Shown: positions 16,455 through 24,769, counted from the stretch's first letter. The stretch: 64,000 nucleotides of DNA from Streptomyces cellostaticus (GCF_001513965.1 NZ_KQ948021.1:78562-142561); one strand, 5' to 3'. Translations and numbers: made by a program. The notes: generated by a model not told the origin, from the letters alone.

Positions 16455-16913
16455 ATGAAGATCACCGCACCGGCCCGCACCGCAGGGCAGCGCAAGCACG
16501 ACGTACTGGCCCGTCTGGAGCAGGAGGTCGACATCTGGGTGGCCACGGCGGACGCGCACGGGCTGCCGTGTCTCGTGCCGCTGTGGTTCGTCTGGGACGG
16601 CAAGTCGCTCTGGCTGTCCACCCGCGGCACCAACCCCACGGGCCGTAATCTGCGCGACGGCGGCCGGACCCGGCTGGCCCTCGGGCACACCCGCGACGTC
16701 GTGCTCGTCGACGGCGAGGTGCGGGCCTTCGGCGCGGCGGACGTGCCGGAGGCGGCCGCCGACGCGTTCGCGGCGAAGACCGGCTGGGATCCGCGCACGG
16801 ACAGCCCGTCGTACGCCTACTTCCAGGTGCGGCCGCGCGCGATGCAGGCGTGGCGCGAGGAGCACGAACTGCGCGGCCGGCATCTGATGCGGGACGGTGT
16901 GTGGACCGTGTGA
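16455..16913 (+). CDS. Pyridoxamine 5'-phosphate oxidase-fold (FMN or F420-binding) protein
   Basis: A 152-residue split-barrel protein. The pattern DIWVATADAHGLPCLVPLWFVWDGKSLWLSTRG and GRNLRDGGRTRLALGHTRDVVLVDGEVR is that of the pyridoxamine-phosphate-oxidase-like family, which in actinobacteria often uses cofactor F420 or FMN to reduce small molecules, or binds haem. The terminal YFQVRPRAMQAWREEHELRGRHLMRDGVW is usual for the group. The substrate is unknown. It starts at ATG 16455, 48 bp after the transporter on the same strand, and ends 13 bp before the convergent reductase gene. Confidence 0.82.
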   Translation: MKITAPARTAGQRKHDVLARLEQEVDIWVATADAHGLPCLVPLWFVWDGKSLWLSTRGTNPTGRNLRDGGRTRLALGHTRDVVLVDGEVRAFGAADVPEAAADAFAAKTGWDPRTDSPSYAYFQVRPRAMQAWREEHELRGRHLMRDGVWTV

Positions 16914-16926
16914 GGGCGAGGACTGC

Positions 16927-17835
16927 TCAGCCTGTCTGCGTCCGCGCCTTGTCGAGCCGTGCCAGTTCCTCGTCGGTGAGTCGCAGCGCGCCCGCGGCGA
17001 CGTTCTCGACGAGATGGTCGGGGTTGCCGGTGCCGGGGATGGCGAGGACGTGCGGGCCCTGGTGCAGGGTCCAGGCGATGCGGATCCGGGCGGGGCTCAC
17101 GCCGTGCGCGCGGGCGACGGCGAGCACCTCGTCCTCGTGCTGCGTCCCGGCGGCGCCGCGCTCGCCGCCCTCGCCGGCGACCGCGTAGAACGGTACGAAG
17201 GCGATGCCCAGCTCCCCGCACATCCGCAGCAGTTCGTCGGCCTCCGGATCCGGGGCGTCCACCGCGTACCGGTTCTGCACGGACACCACAGGGGCGATCT
17301 CGAGCGCCTCGGCCAGGTGCCGGGGTGCGACGGCGGAGATCCCGAGGTGGCGGATCAGGCCCGCCTCGCGCAGCTCGGCGAGGGCGCCGAAGTGTTCGGC
17401 GACGGAGTCCTGGCGCATCCGGCGCAGATAGACGACGTCGAGGTGGTCGCGGCCGAGCTGGCGCAGGTTCTCCTCGACGTGCCCGCGCAGTTGGTCGGGC
17501 CGGGCCGAGGTGGCCCACTGACCGGAGCAGTCGCGGAAGGGGCCGACCTTGGTGGCGATGACCAGGTCGTCGGCGTACGGCGCGAGGGCGGTGTTGATGA
17601 GTTCGTTGGCGGAACGCAGGGCGGAGAAGTAGAAGGCGGCCGTGTCGATGTGGTTCACACCGAGTTCGACGGCCCTGCGCAGGACGGCGATCGAGCGGGC
17701 GCGGTCGCTGGGGGTGCCGAGGTGGAAGGCGGCGCTGCCTGTCAGCCGCATCGCGCCGAAGCCGATGCGGTGGACGGGCAGGCCGCCGAGGTTCCAGGTG
17801 CCGGAGGCGTCCGCGGTGATCGTTTCAGCAGTCAT
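16927..17835 (-). CDS. Aldo/keto reductase
   Basis: A 302-residue NADPH-dependent aldo/keto reductase. The catalytic residues visible are Asp in NHIDTAAFY, Tyr in AFYF, and Lys in IATKVGPF. The position that is normally His in the fourth strand reads VVYLRRMRQD, so the usual YLH/YSH histidine appears replaced by Arg, which may alter specificity. The C-terminal phosphate-binding loop AIPGTGNPDHLVENVAAG is intact. ATG 17835 (MTAETITAD) was preferred over the ATG 18 bp upstream. It lies 40 bp downstream of the aldehyde dehydrogenase gene on the same strand and could share its transcript; together they would interconvert an aldehyde with its alcohol and acid. Confidence 0.88.
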   Translation of the reverse strand: MTAETITADASGTWNLGGLPVHRIGFGAMRLTGSAAFHLGTPSDRARSIAVLRRAVELGVNHIDTAAFYFSALRSANELINTALAPYADDLVIATKVGPFRDCSGQWATSARPDQLRGHVEENLRQLGRDHLDVVYLRRMRQDSVAEHFGALAELREAGLIRHLGISAVAPRHLAEALEIAPVVSVQNRYAVDAPDPEADELLRMCGELGIAFVPFYAVAGEGGERGAAGTQHEDEVLAVARAHGVSPARIRIAWTLHQGPHVLAIPGTGNPDHLVENVAAGALRLTDEELARLDKARTQTG

Positions 17836-17875
17836 CGGCGGAGTTTCGCACATCCCGCCCCCGGCACCAGGGAGT

Positions 17876-19198
17876 TCAGTTCATCGGCTTGGCCAGCACG
17901 GCCTTGCGGTGGCTGAACGTCTCGATCGAGTAGCGCCCGTGATAGCTGCCCATGCCACTCTCCCCCACGCCGCCGAACGGCAGGTCGGAGACGGTGAGAT
18001 GGGCGAGCGGCAGGCCGTAGCCGAGTCCGCCGGAGGAGGTTTCGGCGGCGATGCGCCCGCGGGTCTCCTCGGACTCGGTGAAGACGTACAGCGCGAGCGG
18101 CTTGTCGCGGTCGTTGATGAAGGCGATCGCCTCGTCCAGGCCGGGCACGGTGACGATCGGCAGGATCGGGCCGAAGATCTCCTCCTGCATCACGGGCGAG
18201 GCGGGGTCGACGTCCGCGAGCACGGTCGGCGCGATGTACTTGACCGTGCGGTCGCCGGCGCCGCCGACCGCGACCCGGCCGGAGTCGAGCAGGGCGGAAA
18301 GCCGGTCGAAGTGGCGCTCGTTGACGATCCGGCCGTACTCCGGCGAGGCCTGCGGGTCGGTGCCGAAGAGGGCCTCGACGGCGCGGACCAGCGCGCCCTC
18401 CAGGGCGGCGGCGGTCGCCGGGTCGGTGAGGACGTAGTCGGGGGCGACGCAGGTCTGGCCGGCGTTGAGGAACTTGCCGCGCGCCAGCCGGTCGGCGACC
18501 ACGTCGACGTCGGTGTCCCGGTCGACGAACACCGGGGACTTGCCGCCCAGTTCGAGGGCGACCGGGGTGAGGTGCTCGGCGGCGGCGCGCATCACGATGC
18601 GGCCGACGGTGCCGTTGCCGGTGTAGAAGATGTGGTCGAAGCGCTCGGCCAGCAGGGCCGTGGTCTCCGGGACACCGCCCTCGACCACGGCGACCGCGTC
18701 GGTGTCGAGGTGGGCGGGGATCAGCTTGGCCAGGGCGGCAGAAGTGGCCGGGGCCAGTTCGCTCGGCTTGGCCACGACCGCGTTGCCCGAGGCCAGCGCG
18801 CCGACCATGGGGGCAAGCAGCAGCTGGGCCGGATAGTTCCAGGGGGCGATGACGAGGACGACGCCGAGGGGGTCGTACTGCGTCCAGGCCGTCGCGTCAC
18901 CGCCGAGGTGCGCCGGGACGGGCGCGGACTCCGGGCGCAGCCACTCGTCCAGGTGGTCGAGGGTGTGGTCGATCTCCCGGATGGTGAAGTCGATTTCCGT
19001 GCGGTAGGCCTCGGTGCTGCTCTTGCCCAGGTCGGCGTGGAGGGCGGCGGCGAGGTCGGCGCCGTTCTCCGTGAGCATCGTGCGCAGGCGCCGGAGCTGG
19101 CCGGTGCGCCACTCGACGGTCTTGGTGCGGCCGGTGCGGAAGGTGGCGCGCAGTCGGGCGACGACGTCGGCGGGCTGCTCGGGCGTGGAGTGGTTCAC
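17876..19198 (-). CDS. NAD(P)-dependent aldehyde dehydrogenase
   Basis: A 440-residue aldehyde dehydrogenase. Catalytic residues are present: Cys in NAGQTCVAPDYV, Glu in ALELGGKSP, Asn in IAPWNYPAQL, and the coenzyme loop FYTGNGTVGRIV. The short length and C-terminal hydrophobic-free end (SYHGRYSIETFSHRKAVLAKPMN) resemble class 3/coniferyl- or fatty-aldehyde-dehydrogenase-like enzymes (AlkH type). GTG 19198 is the start, with GCGAGGC at -8 to -14; residues then read MNHSTPEQPADVV. The substrate cannot be fixed from sequence. Confidence 0.93.
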   Translation of the reverse strand: MNHSTPEQPADVVARLRATFRTGRTKTVEWRTGQLRRLRTMLTENGADLAAALHADLGKSSTEAYRTEIDFTIREIDHTLDHLDEWLRPESAPVPAHLGGDATAWTQYDPLGVVLVIAPWNYPAQLLLAPMVGALASGNAVVAKPSELAPATSAALAKLIPAHLDTDAVAVVEGGVPETTALLAERFDHIFYTGNGTVGRIVMRAAAEHLTPVALELGGKSPVFVDRDTDVDVVADRLARGKFLNAGQTCVAPDYVLTDPATAAALEGALVRAVEALFGTDPQASPEYGRIVNERHFDRLSALLDSGRVAVGGAGDRTVKYIAPTVLADVDPASPVMQEEIFGPILPIVTVPGLDEAIAFINDRDKPLALYVFTESEETRGRIAAETSSGGLGYGLPLAHLTVSDLPFGGVGESGMGSYHGRYSIETFSHRKAVLAKPMN

Positions 19199-19320
19199 GG
19201 GTGCCTCGCTGGTGGTGCACGGGCTGGTCGGCCCGGGCCCAGGGTCTCGTAGAGTCAGATGTATATGCCAACCTTTCAGGTGCCCAAGTAAATTCCGGCG
19301 GTCGGCAGAGGTGACGAGGG

Positions 19321-20523
19321 TCACGTCGTCCGGTGGTCGAGGTCCCGTCGACACCGGTCCAGATACGCCCGCTCGGCTGCGCTCTCGGCCAGTTCGGCGG
19401 CCCTCGCGTACTCGCCCGCGGCCTCGGCGGGCCGGTCCAGGCGGCGCAGCAGGTCGGCGCGGATGGCGTGCAGAACGTGGTAGCGGGGCAGGTCGAGGGA
19501 GTCGACCAGGTCCAGGGCCTTGGCCGGGCCCGCCACCTCGGCCACCGCGACCGCCCGGTTCAGTGCGACGACCGGCGTCGGGGCGAGGGCCGTCAGCTGG
19601 TCGTACAGGCGCAGGATCTGGCCCCAGTCGGTGGCGGCGGCGGTCGGTGCGTCGCTGTGTACGGCGTTGATCGCGGCCTGGATCTGGTACGGACCCGGCC
19701 GGTCGCGGCGCAGGCAGCGGCGGACCAGGCCTTGGCCCTCGGCGATCAGGGAGCGGTCCCACAGGGCGCGGTCCTGCTCGGGCAGCGGCACCAGGACGCC
19801 GTCCGCGTCCTGCCGGGCCGGCCGGCGCGCCTCGATCAGCAGCATCAGCGCGAGCAGGCCGGTGACCTCGGGTTCGTCCGGCATCAGCTCGGCCAGCAGC
19901 CGGCCGAGGCGCACGGCTTCCGTGCACAGGGCGGGATCGCCGGTGTAGCCCTCGTTGAAGATCAGGTAGACGACGGCGAGGACGCCGCCGAGCCGGTCCG
20001 GCAGATCGGCGTCGCGCGGCACGCGGTACGGGATGCCCGCGTCGCGGATCTTGGCCTTGGCCCGCACCAGGCGCTGGGCGAGGGTCGGCTCGGGGACCAG
20101 GAAGGCGCGGGCGATCTGGGAGGTGTTCAGGCCGCCGAGCAGGCGCAGGGTGAGGGCGACCCGGGACTGGAGGGCGAGCGCGGGGTGGCAGCAGGTGAAG
20201 ATCAGACGGAGCCGGTCGTCGCGCACGGGGCTCTCCTCGGGCGCTGCGTCGGGCGCGTACAGCCGGGCGGCCTCGGCGTGCCGGGCGTCCCGGGAGGACT
20301 CGCGGCGCAGCCGGTCGACGGCCCGGTTGCGTGCGGTGGTGATGATCCAGCCGGCCGGGCTCGGCGGTATGCCGGTCTCCGGCCACGTGCGTACAGCGGT
20401 GGCGAAGGCGTCCTGCACCGCTTCCTCGGCGAGGCCGATGTCACCGAGGAAGCGGACGAGGACGGAGACCGCGCGCCCGTACTCGGCGCGGAAGACGGCC
20501 TCGATGTCGGGCGCCTCGCCCAT
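19321..20523 (-). CDS. ECF sigma factor with C-terminal extension (ECF42-type)
   Basis: A 400-residue extracytoplasmic-function sigma factor. Sigma region 2 lies at about 8-75 (VFRAEYGRAVSVLVRFLGDIGLAEEAVQDAFATA) and region 4 at about 115-170 (LTLRLLGGLNTSQIARAFLVPEPTLAQRLVRAKAKIRDAG). A long helical extension of about 220 residues (DUF6596 and TPR-like) follows, which is the hallmark of the ECF41/42-like groups that lack a classical anti-sigma factor. The start ATG 20523 overlaps the stop of the upstream YCII gene (TGATG). From family knowledge the extension itself controls activity, and partner YCII/DGPF proteins are often encoded beside ECF42. The regulon is unknown. Confidence 0.93.
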   Translation of the reverse strand: MGEAPDIEAVFRAEYGRAVSVLVRFLGDIGLAEEAVQDAFATAVRTWPETGIPPSPAGWIITTARNRAVDRLRRESSRDARHAEAARLYAPDAAPEESPVRDDRLRLIFTCCHPALALQSRVALTLRLLGGLNTSQIARAFLVPEPTLAQRLVRAKAKIRDAGIPYRVPRDADLPDRLGGVLAVVYLIFNEGYTGDPALCTEAVRLGRLLAELMPDEPEVTGLLALMLLIEARRPARQDADGVLVPLPEQDRALWDRSLIAEGQGLVRRCLRRDRPGPYQIQAAINAVHSDAPTAAATDWGQILRLYDQLTALAPTPVVALNRAVAVAEVAGPAKALDLVDSLDLPRYHVLHAIRADLLRRLDRPAEAAGEYARAAELAESAAERAYLDRCRRDLDHRTT

Positions 20524-20873
20524 CAGTGCCGGTCCACGAACGGCCGTACCTCGATGGGGAGGGTGGTCGCCAGGGCGGCCTTGCGCCCCCACTCCAGCGC
20601 CTCGTCCAGGTCGGCGGCCCGGATCAGGCAGAGCCCGCCCAGGTACTCCTTGCCCTCGGCGTAGGGACCGTCGGTGATGAGGACGTCGCCGTCTTGGGGG
20701 CGGAGCACGGTGGCGGTCTCCGGGCCGTGCAGTCCGCCGGCGAAGACCCAGGCCCCGGCCGCGCGCAGTTCGTCGTTGAAGGCCTCGACGTTGCGCATGA
20801 TCTCGGCGAGCGCGTCGGGGGCGGGGGGCTGTCCCCCGGTCGGCTGGACCACGCTGAGCAGGTAGTGCTTCAT
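20523..20873 (-). CDS. YCII/DGPF-domain protein, ECF42 partner
   Basis: A 116-residue ferredoxin-like-fold protein of the YCII-related family: MKHYLLSVVQPTGGQPP, then GAWVFAGGLHGPETATVLRP, DGPYAEGKEYLGGLCLIRAADLDEALEWGRKAA and a terminal IEVRPFVD. The DGPYAEGKE segment is the DGPF motif. ATG 20873 is preceded by a strong AGGAGGACGTC. Its stop overlaps the sigma factor start by one base, so they form one operon. In ECF42 systems such proteins are both partners and usual regulon members, with an unproven enzymatic role. Confidence 0.93.
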   Translation of the reverse strand: MKHYLLSVVQPTGGQPPAPDALAEIMRNVEAFNDELRAAGAWVFAGGLHGPETATVLRPQDGDVLITDGPYAEGKEYLGGLCLIRAADLDEALEWGRKAALATTLPIEVRPFVDRH

Positions 20874-21020
20874 GACGTCCTCCTGGGCTTCCTCCCGGGC
20901 GTCTTCCCGGTGTCGGGGGTGTCTGTCACCTCCTACACGAACGGCCGAAGCCCGGATCGACACCCCGCCCCACCGATCCGGAAGAAAAAATCGGCGGCGA
21001 TCTTCGGAAGAATCTCCCGC

Positions 21021-22067
21021 ATGACCGACACCGCACATCCGCTCGTCACCCGCGCCCGGCGGCTCGCCGCCGAACTGCTCGTCCCCGAGGCCGAGCGGGT
21101 GGACCAGGAGGGCGTCCCCGCGAGCCACATCGAGGCGGTGAAGCGGTCCGGGCTGCTGGGCGTGGTGGCACCCGTCGAGTACGGCGGCTCCGGCGCGCCG
21201 CCGGCCGTGCTGCGACAGACCGCGGAGATCCTGGCCGGGGCGTGCTGCTCGACGTGGTTCGTGCAGACGCAGCACCACACGCCGGTGCAGACCCTGGCGC
21301 AGAGCGAACTGTCCGTGCGGGAACGGCTGTTGGGCCCGCTGTCGCGCGGTGAGCAGCTGTCCGGGGTGGCGTACGCGCACCTGCGCTCGCATCCGCGCGT
21401 CCCGGTGCGGGTCCGGCGGGCGGGCGACGGGTGGCGGTTCGACGGGACCGTCCCCTGGTACACCGGGTGGGGTCTGAACGACGTGATGCTGCTCGCCGGG
21501 GTGACCGACGCGGACGAGGTGCTGTTCGCCTTCGTCGAGGCACGCGACCAGCCGGGGATGCGGGCCTCGGCCCCGCTGCGCCTCGCGGCCCTCACCGCCG
21601 CCCGCACGGTGTCGCTGGAGCTGGCCGGCCTGCGGGTGCCCGACGAGGCGGTGGCCCTGCGGACGCCGTACGAGCGGTGGGCGCCCGGCGACCGGGCCAG
21701 GACGCTGAATGCCAACCCGGCGGTCTTCGGCATCGCCGAGGCCGCGCTGGCCCTGCTGGACGAGGAGCCGGCCGGCCCGCTCCGCGCCCGCCTCGCCGAT
21801 GTCCGCCGCCGCGCCTACGCCCTGGCCGACCACCCGGTGCCGCACGAGCGGGCCGAGGAGCGGCTGGCCGCACGGGCGCAGGCGTTCGAGGTGCTGGGTG
21901 CGGCCACCACCGCGGCGGTGGTGGCCGGCGGCGGCCGCGCGATGGCCCTGACCAGCCGCGCCCAACGGCTGGCCCGCGAGGGCCTGTTCCTGCTGGTGCA
22001 GGGGCAGACGCCCGAGACCCGCCGGGCCCACCTGCGGGCACTGGCCGAGGGCGCGAGCGGCGCGTGA
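21021..22067 (+). CDS. Acyl-CoA dehydrogenase-family flavoprotein (monooxygenase-like)
   Basis: A 348-residue protein with the acyl-CoA dehydrogenase fold: an N-terminal helical domain (ASHIEAVKRSGLLGVVAPVEYGGSGAPPAVLRQTAEILAGACCSTWFV), a beta domain (FDGTVPWYTGWGLNDVMLLAG) and a shortened C-terminal helical domain. The ~30-residue deficit and lack of an obvious catalytic Glu suggest it is nearer to flavin-dependent acyl-CoA-dehydrogenase-like monooxygenases (DszC/SfnB type) than to beta-oxidation enzymes. The sulfonate monooxygenase gene ssuD lies 1.1 kb away, so a sulfur-scavenging role is possible. It is divergent from the YCII/ECF42 operon over 147 bp. Confidence 0.8.
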   Translation: MTDTAHPLVTRARRLAAELLVPEAERVDQEGVPASHIEAVKRSGLLGVVAPVEYGGSGAPPAVLRQTAEILAGACCSTWFVQTQHHTPVQTLAQSELSVRERLLGPLSRGEQLSGVAYAHLRSHPRVPVRVRRAGDGWRFDGTVPWYTGWGLNDVMLLAGVTDADEVLFAFVEARDQPGMRASAPLRLAALTAARTVSLELAGLRVPDEAVALRTPYERWAPGDRARTLNANPAVFGIAEAALALLDEEPAGPLRARLADVRRRAYALADHPVPHERAEERLAARAQAFEVLGAATTAAVVAGGGRAMALTSRAQRLAREGLFLLVQGQTPETRRAHLRALAEGASGA

Positions 22068-22103
22068 ACCGCAAGCCGGTGCAGCGATCAGCGGCGATGG
22101 GCT

Positions 22104-22229
22104 ACACGGCGCGCCAGCGCGTGCGTGCCCGCCGTGGCGGCCGCGGCGAAGGCAAGGCCCTGGAGTGCGTCGCGTGGGCGGGTGGGGCCGAGGACCCCGG
22201 CCCGGCGCAGGCGACCGCGGGCTCAGAGC
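22104..22229. repeat. Distal copy of the HXXEE gene tail (126 bp direct repeat)
   Basis: This 126-bp stretch matches 22660-22785, the 3' coding end of the HXXEE gene, at 123 of 126 positions by eye. Read leftwards it encodes ARGRLRRAGVLGPTRPRDAL and on to THALARRVAHRR then stop, but the Trp codon of the gene copy (TGG) is TGA here. It therefore looks like the original gene end, cut off by the intervening array and then inactivated. Confidence 0.8.
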
Positions 22230-22659
22230 ACCAACGACACAACCACCCGCACAACCCGCGAACCGAAAACCCTGCCCCCCCTCACCAGCAGCACGCCAGC
22301 ACATGCGTCCCCACCGCAGCAGCCACAGCGAAGCCAACGCCCCAGAACCCGTCCCGCACCCCGGCGGCACAGTGAACCCCGACCCAACCCAGGCAACCAC
22401 CAGCCCAGAGCACCAACGACACAACCACCCGCACAGCTCGTGAACCGAAAACCCTGCCCCCCTCACCAACAGCGCCCCAACACATGCGCCCCCACCACGG
22501 CAACCGCAGCGAAGCCAACGCCCCAGAACCCGTCCCGCACCCCGGCGGCACAGTGAACCCCGACCCAACCCAGGCAACCACCAGCCCAGAGCACCAACGA
22601 CACAACCACCAGCACAACCCGCGAACCGAAAACCCTGCCCCCCTCACCAACAGCGCGCA
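22225..22659. repeat. Tandem array of ~181-bp units related to the HXXEE gene tail
   Basis: About 2.4 units with period 181-182 bp: the landmark AGAGCACCAACGACAC recurs at 22225, 22407 and 22588. The units are nearly identical to each other. The plus strand is C/A-rich with very few T. Read on the minus strand each unit encodes a diverged version of the HXXEE C-terminus (LWAGGCLGWVG ... RDGFWGVGFAVAAAVGTHVL ... CW stop). The period is not a multiple of three, so units are in different frames and are not an open coding repeat. No gene is supported in this stretch apart from the last residues of the HXXEE gene. Confidence 0.8.
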
Positions 22660-23180
22660 ACACGGCGCGCCAGCGCGTGCGTGCCCGCCGTGGCGGCCGC
22701 GGCGAAGGCAAAGCCGTGGAGTGCGTCGCGTGGGCGGGTGGGGCCGAGGACCCCGGCCCGGCGCAGGCGACCGCGGGCCCAGAGCGTGAACGGAAGGACG
22801 ACCAGCGGGGTGGTCACGGAGCCCGGCGTGTACCCGCGGAACGCGGCCGCCTGGGCCAGGTGCACCACGCCGTGCAGGCCGAAGGCGTTGAGCGCGGTCC
22901 GGTAGACGGCGGAGCGTCCGCCGGTCCGGTGTCCTTCGGCGGCGGCAGCCGCGACCACGACGGCCATCGCGCCGACGGCGGTGGTGAACTCGCGTCCGTC
23001 CACTGCCTCCAGTTGCCGCCACGCCCTCTCCGGCACCCGGGGAAACCTCTTGCGCAGCTCCGGGACTCGCGCCCGCACCCACCGCGGCACCATGACCACT
23101 TCCTCGGCGTCGTGCACGGCCCAGGCGGCCAGCAGCCCGAGGGTGACGGACGCCCCCACATCCAGCGGTTCTCGTGTCAT
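22644..23180 (-). CDS. HXXEE-domain membrane protein with rebuilt C-terminus
   Basis: A 178-residue membrane protein of the HXXEE family, named for a conserved H-x-x-E-E motif, seen here as HDAEE (about 24-28) at the end of the first helix. About five hydrophobic segments follow, including TAVGAMAVVVAAAAAEG and LHGVVHLAQAAAFRGYTPG. Function in the family is unknown; a metal- or substrate-binding membrane enzyme has been suggested. ATG 23180 begins MTREPLDVGASVTLG. The last codons (RCW) come from the tandem array downstream, while the presumed ancestral ending lies 550 bp further on, so the gene end has been remodelled by duplication. Confidence 0.8.
   Translation of the reverse strand: MTREPLDVGASVTLGLLAAWAVHDAEEVVMVPRWVRARVPELRKRFPRVPERAWRQLEAVDGREFTTAVGAMAVVVAAAAAEGHRTGGRSAVYRTALNAFGLHGVVHLAQAAAFRGYTPGSVTTPLVVLPFTLWARGRLRRAGVLGPTRPRDALHGFAFAAAATAGTHALARRVARCW
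22660..22785. repeat. Proximal copy of the 126-bp direct repeat (inside the HXXEE gene)
   Basis: Forms the 3' coding part of the HXXEE gene. It differs from 22104-22229 at three positions. After its left end the gene continues into array sequence for a few codons (RCW stop) in place of the AHRR ending kept by the distal copy. Confidence 0.8.
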
Positions 23181-23211
23181 GAACCCGCAGTCTGCCAGGC
23201 CGAGTTGCCGC

Positions 23212-24354
23212 TCAGCTCGCGAACGGCACCTGGGCCGAGGACGCGGCCGTCTCACCGTCGGGGTGCCGCCACAGCCCCTGCGCAGCCAGCCGGGGCAGTA
23301 CGCCCTCGCCGAACCAGTACGCCTCCTCCAGGTGCGGATAGCCGGAGAGCACGAACTCGTCGATGCCGAGGGCGTGGTACTCCTTGATCCGCTCGGCGAC
23401 CTCGTCGTGGCTGCCGACCAGGGCCGTGCCGGCGCCGCCGCGCACCAGGCCGATGCCGGCCCAGAGGTTGGGGTGGATCTCCAGGCCGTCGCGGCTGCCG
23501 CCGTGCAGGGCGAGCATGCGCTGCTGGCCCTCGGACTCGCTGCGGGCCAGGCCCTCCTGGACGGACCGTACGGTCTCCGCGTCGAAGCCGTCGAGCAGGC
23601 GGTTCGCCTCGGCCCAGGCCTGCTCGGAGGTGTCCCGGGTGATGACGTGCAGCCGGATGCCGAAGCGCAGGGTACGGCCGTGCCCTGCGGCCAGTGCCCT
23701 GAGCCGGGCGATTTTCCCGGCGACCTGCGCGGGCGGTTCTCCCCAGGTCAGGTACACGTCGACGTACCGGGCGGCGATCTCTTGAGCGATGGGCGAGGAG
23801 CCGCCGAAGTACACCTCGGGCACCGGATCGGGCACCCGGCTCAGCTTCGCGTCCTCCACCTGGAGGTGCTGCCCGTGCAGGTCGACGCTCTTGCCCTCCC
23901 ACAAGTCCCGGACGATGTGCAGGAATTCTCCGGTGCGGCGGTAACGGTCGTCCTTGTCGAGGAAGTCGCCGTAGGCCCGCTGCTCCTGGCTCTCGCCGCC
24001 GGTGACCACGTTCAGCAGCAGCCGTCCGCCGGTCTGCCGCTGGAAGGTGGACGCCATCTGCGCGGCGAGCGTCGGCGAGACGAAGCCGGGCCGGAAGGCG
24101 ACCAGGAACTTCAGCCGCTCGGAGTTCTGGCTGACCATGGCGGTGGTCAGCCACGCGTCCTCGCACCAGGCCCCGGTCGGGGTGAGCGCGCCGACGAACC
24201 CCAGATCCTCGGCGGCCCGGGCGATCTGGCTCAGATAGGCCACCGTCGGCGGCCGGTCCCGGCCGGAGGCGGTGGCTGGGGTGCCGTGACCGCCGCCGAC
24301 GACGTGCCGGCTGTCACCGTTGGTGGGCAGGAACCAGTGGAAGGTGAGGGGCAC
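23212..24354 (-). CDS. ssuD: FMNH2-dependent alkanesulfonate monooxygenase
   Basis: A 380-residue bacterial-luciferase-fold enzyme that desulfonates alkanesulfonates to aldehyde and sulfite with reduced flavin. Diagnostic SsuD segments are FHWFLPTNGDSRHVVGGGHGTPA, FLVAFRPGFVSPTLAAQMASTFQRQTGGRLLLNVVTGG, DKDDRYRRTGEFL, VYFGGSSPIAQEIAARYVDVYLTWGEPP and RLHVITRDTSEQAW. GTG 24354 has GGAG nearby and gives the family's normal N-terminus. No ssuABC transporter is adjacent. A cysteine-containing leader peptide 236 bp upstream on the same strand suggests sulfur-responsive attenuation. Confidence 0.93.
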   Translation of the reverse strand: MPLTFHWFLPTNGDSRHVVGGGHGTPATASGRDRPPTVAYLSQIARAAEDLGFVGALTPTGAWCEDAWLTTAMVSQNSERLKFLVAFRPGFVSPTLAAQMASTFQRQTGGRLLLNVVTGGESQEQRAYGDFLDKDDRYRRTGEFLHIVRDLWEGKSVDLHGQHLQVEDAKLSRVPDPVPEVYFGGSSPIAQEIAARYVDVYLTWGEPPAQVAGKIARLRALAAGHGRTLRFGIRLHVITRDTSEQAWAEANRLLDGFDAETVRSVQEGLARSESEGQQRMLALHGGSRDGLEIHPNLWAGIGLVRGGAGTALVGSHDEVAERIKEYHALGIDEFVLSGYPHLEEAYWFGEGVLPRLAAQGLWRHPDGETAASSAQVPFAS

Positions 24355-24590
24355 GTGGGGTCTCCGATCAGAGCAGGCCGTGACGGGCGGCCGGGTGCGG
24401 CGCGAAGCGCCTGGTCGAGGGGTGGTGGTCGGGCGACGGACGAGCGGGTGCGGGCACGCGGAACTCCCGTTGCGGAATGACTCGGCGAGGCTTTCGGGTA
24501 CGCCGAATTCAGTACGCGCCGAACGCCGGAGCATTCAGGCGGTACCGGAAGGGGGGAGAAACGCGGCGGATCGGAAGGCGAGTCGGGCGA

Positions 24591-24674
24591 TCAGGCCGCG
24601 GCGCAACAGGAGGCGCTGGAGACGCGTGCGAGGTCGACATGGCGTCGCCGCGTGAGGTCCAGTCGCATCGTCAT
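24591..24674 (-). CDS. Cysteine-containing leader peptide upstream of ssuD
   Basis: A 27-codon frame (25 codons if the second ATG at 24668 is used) reading RLDLTRRRHVDLARVSSA then SCCAAA and stop. The RRRHVDLARVSSA core with terminal cysteines is the pattern of the putative leader peptides found ahead of sulfur-assimilation genes in Streptomyces; related poly-cysteine short ORFs act as cysteine-responsive attenuators in mycobacteria. Two adjacent Cys codons lie just before the end, where stalling at low cysteinyl-tRNA could alter folding of the following 236 nt before ssuD. It lies on the same strand as ssuD. The Shine-Dalgarno sequence is weak. Confidence 0.65.
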   Translation of the reverse strand: MTMRLDLTRRRHVDLARVSSASCCAAA

Positions 24675-24769
24675 GCCGTCGATCGTGGCAGCCGCTCACC
24701 AGGGCCGTCAAGGAGAACCCGACCGGTCCCGTATCGCGGACCGTTGAATTCATACAGGTGTGACAGGGG

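Noticed and set aside
22125..22556. Plus- and minus-strand open frames across the tandem array
   Set aside because: The units are 181-182 bp, so frames shift each period. The frames are open only because the sequence is poor in T/A, and no start with a ribosome site was found.
22225..22659. Diversity-generating retroelement or CRISPR array
   Set aside because: Unit length and lack of short spacers exclude CRISPR. There is no reverse transcriptase, and the differences from the gene tail are not adenine-specific.
22104..22785. The 126-bp direct repeats as attachment sites of an integrated element
   Set aside because: They contain coding sequence of the HXXEE gene, enclose only the repeat array, and no integrase or tRNA is nearby.
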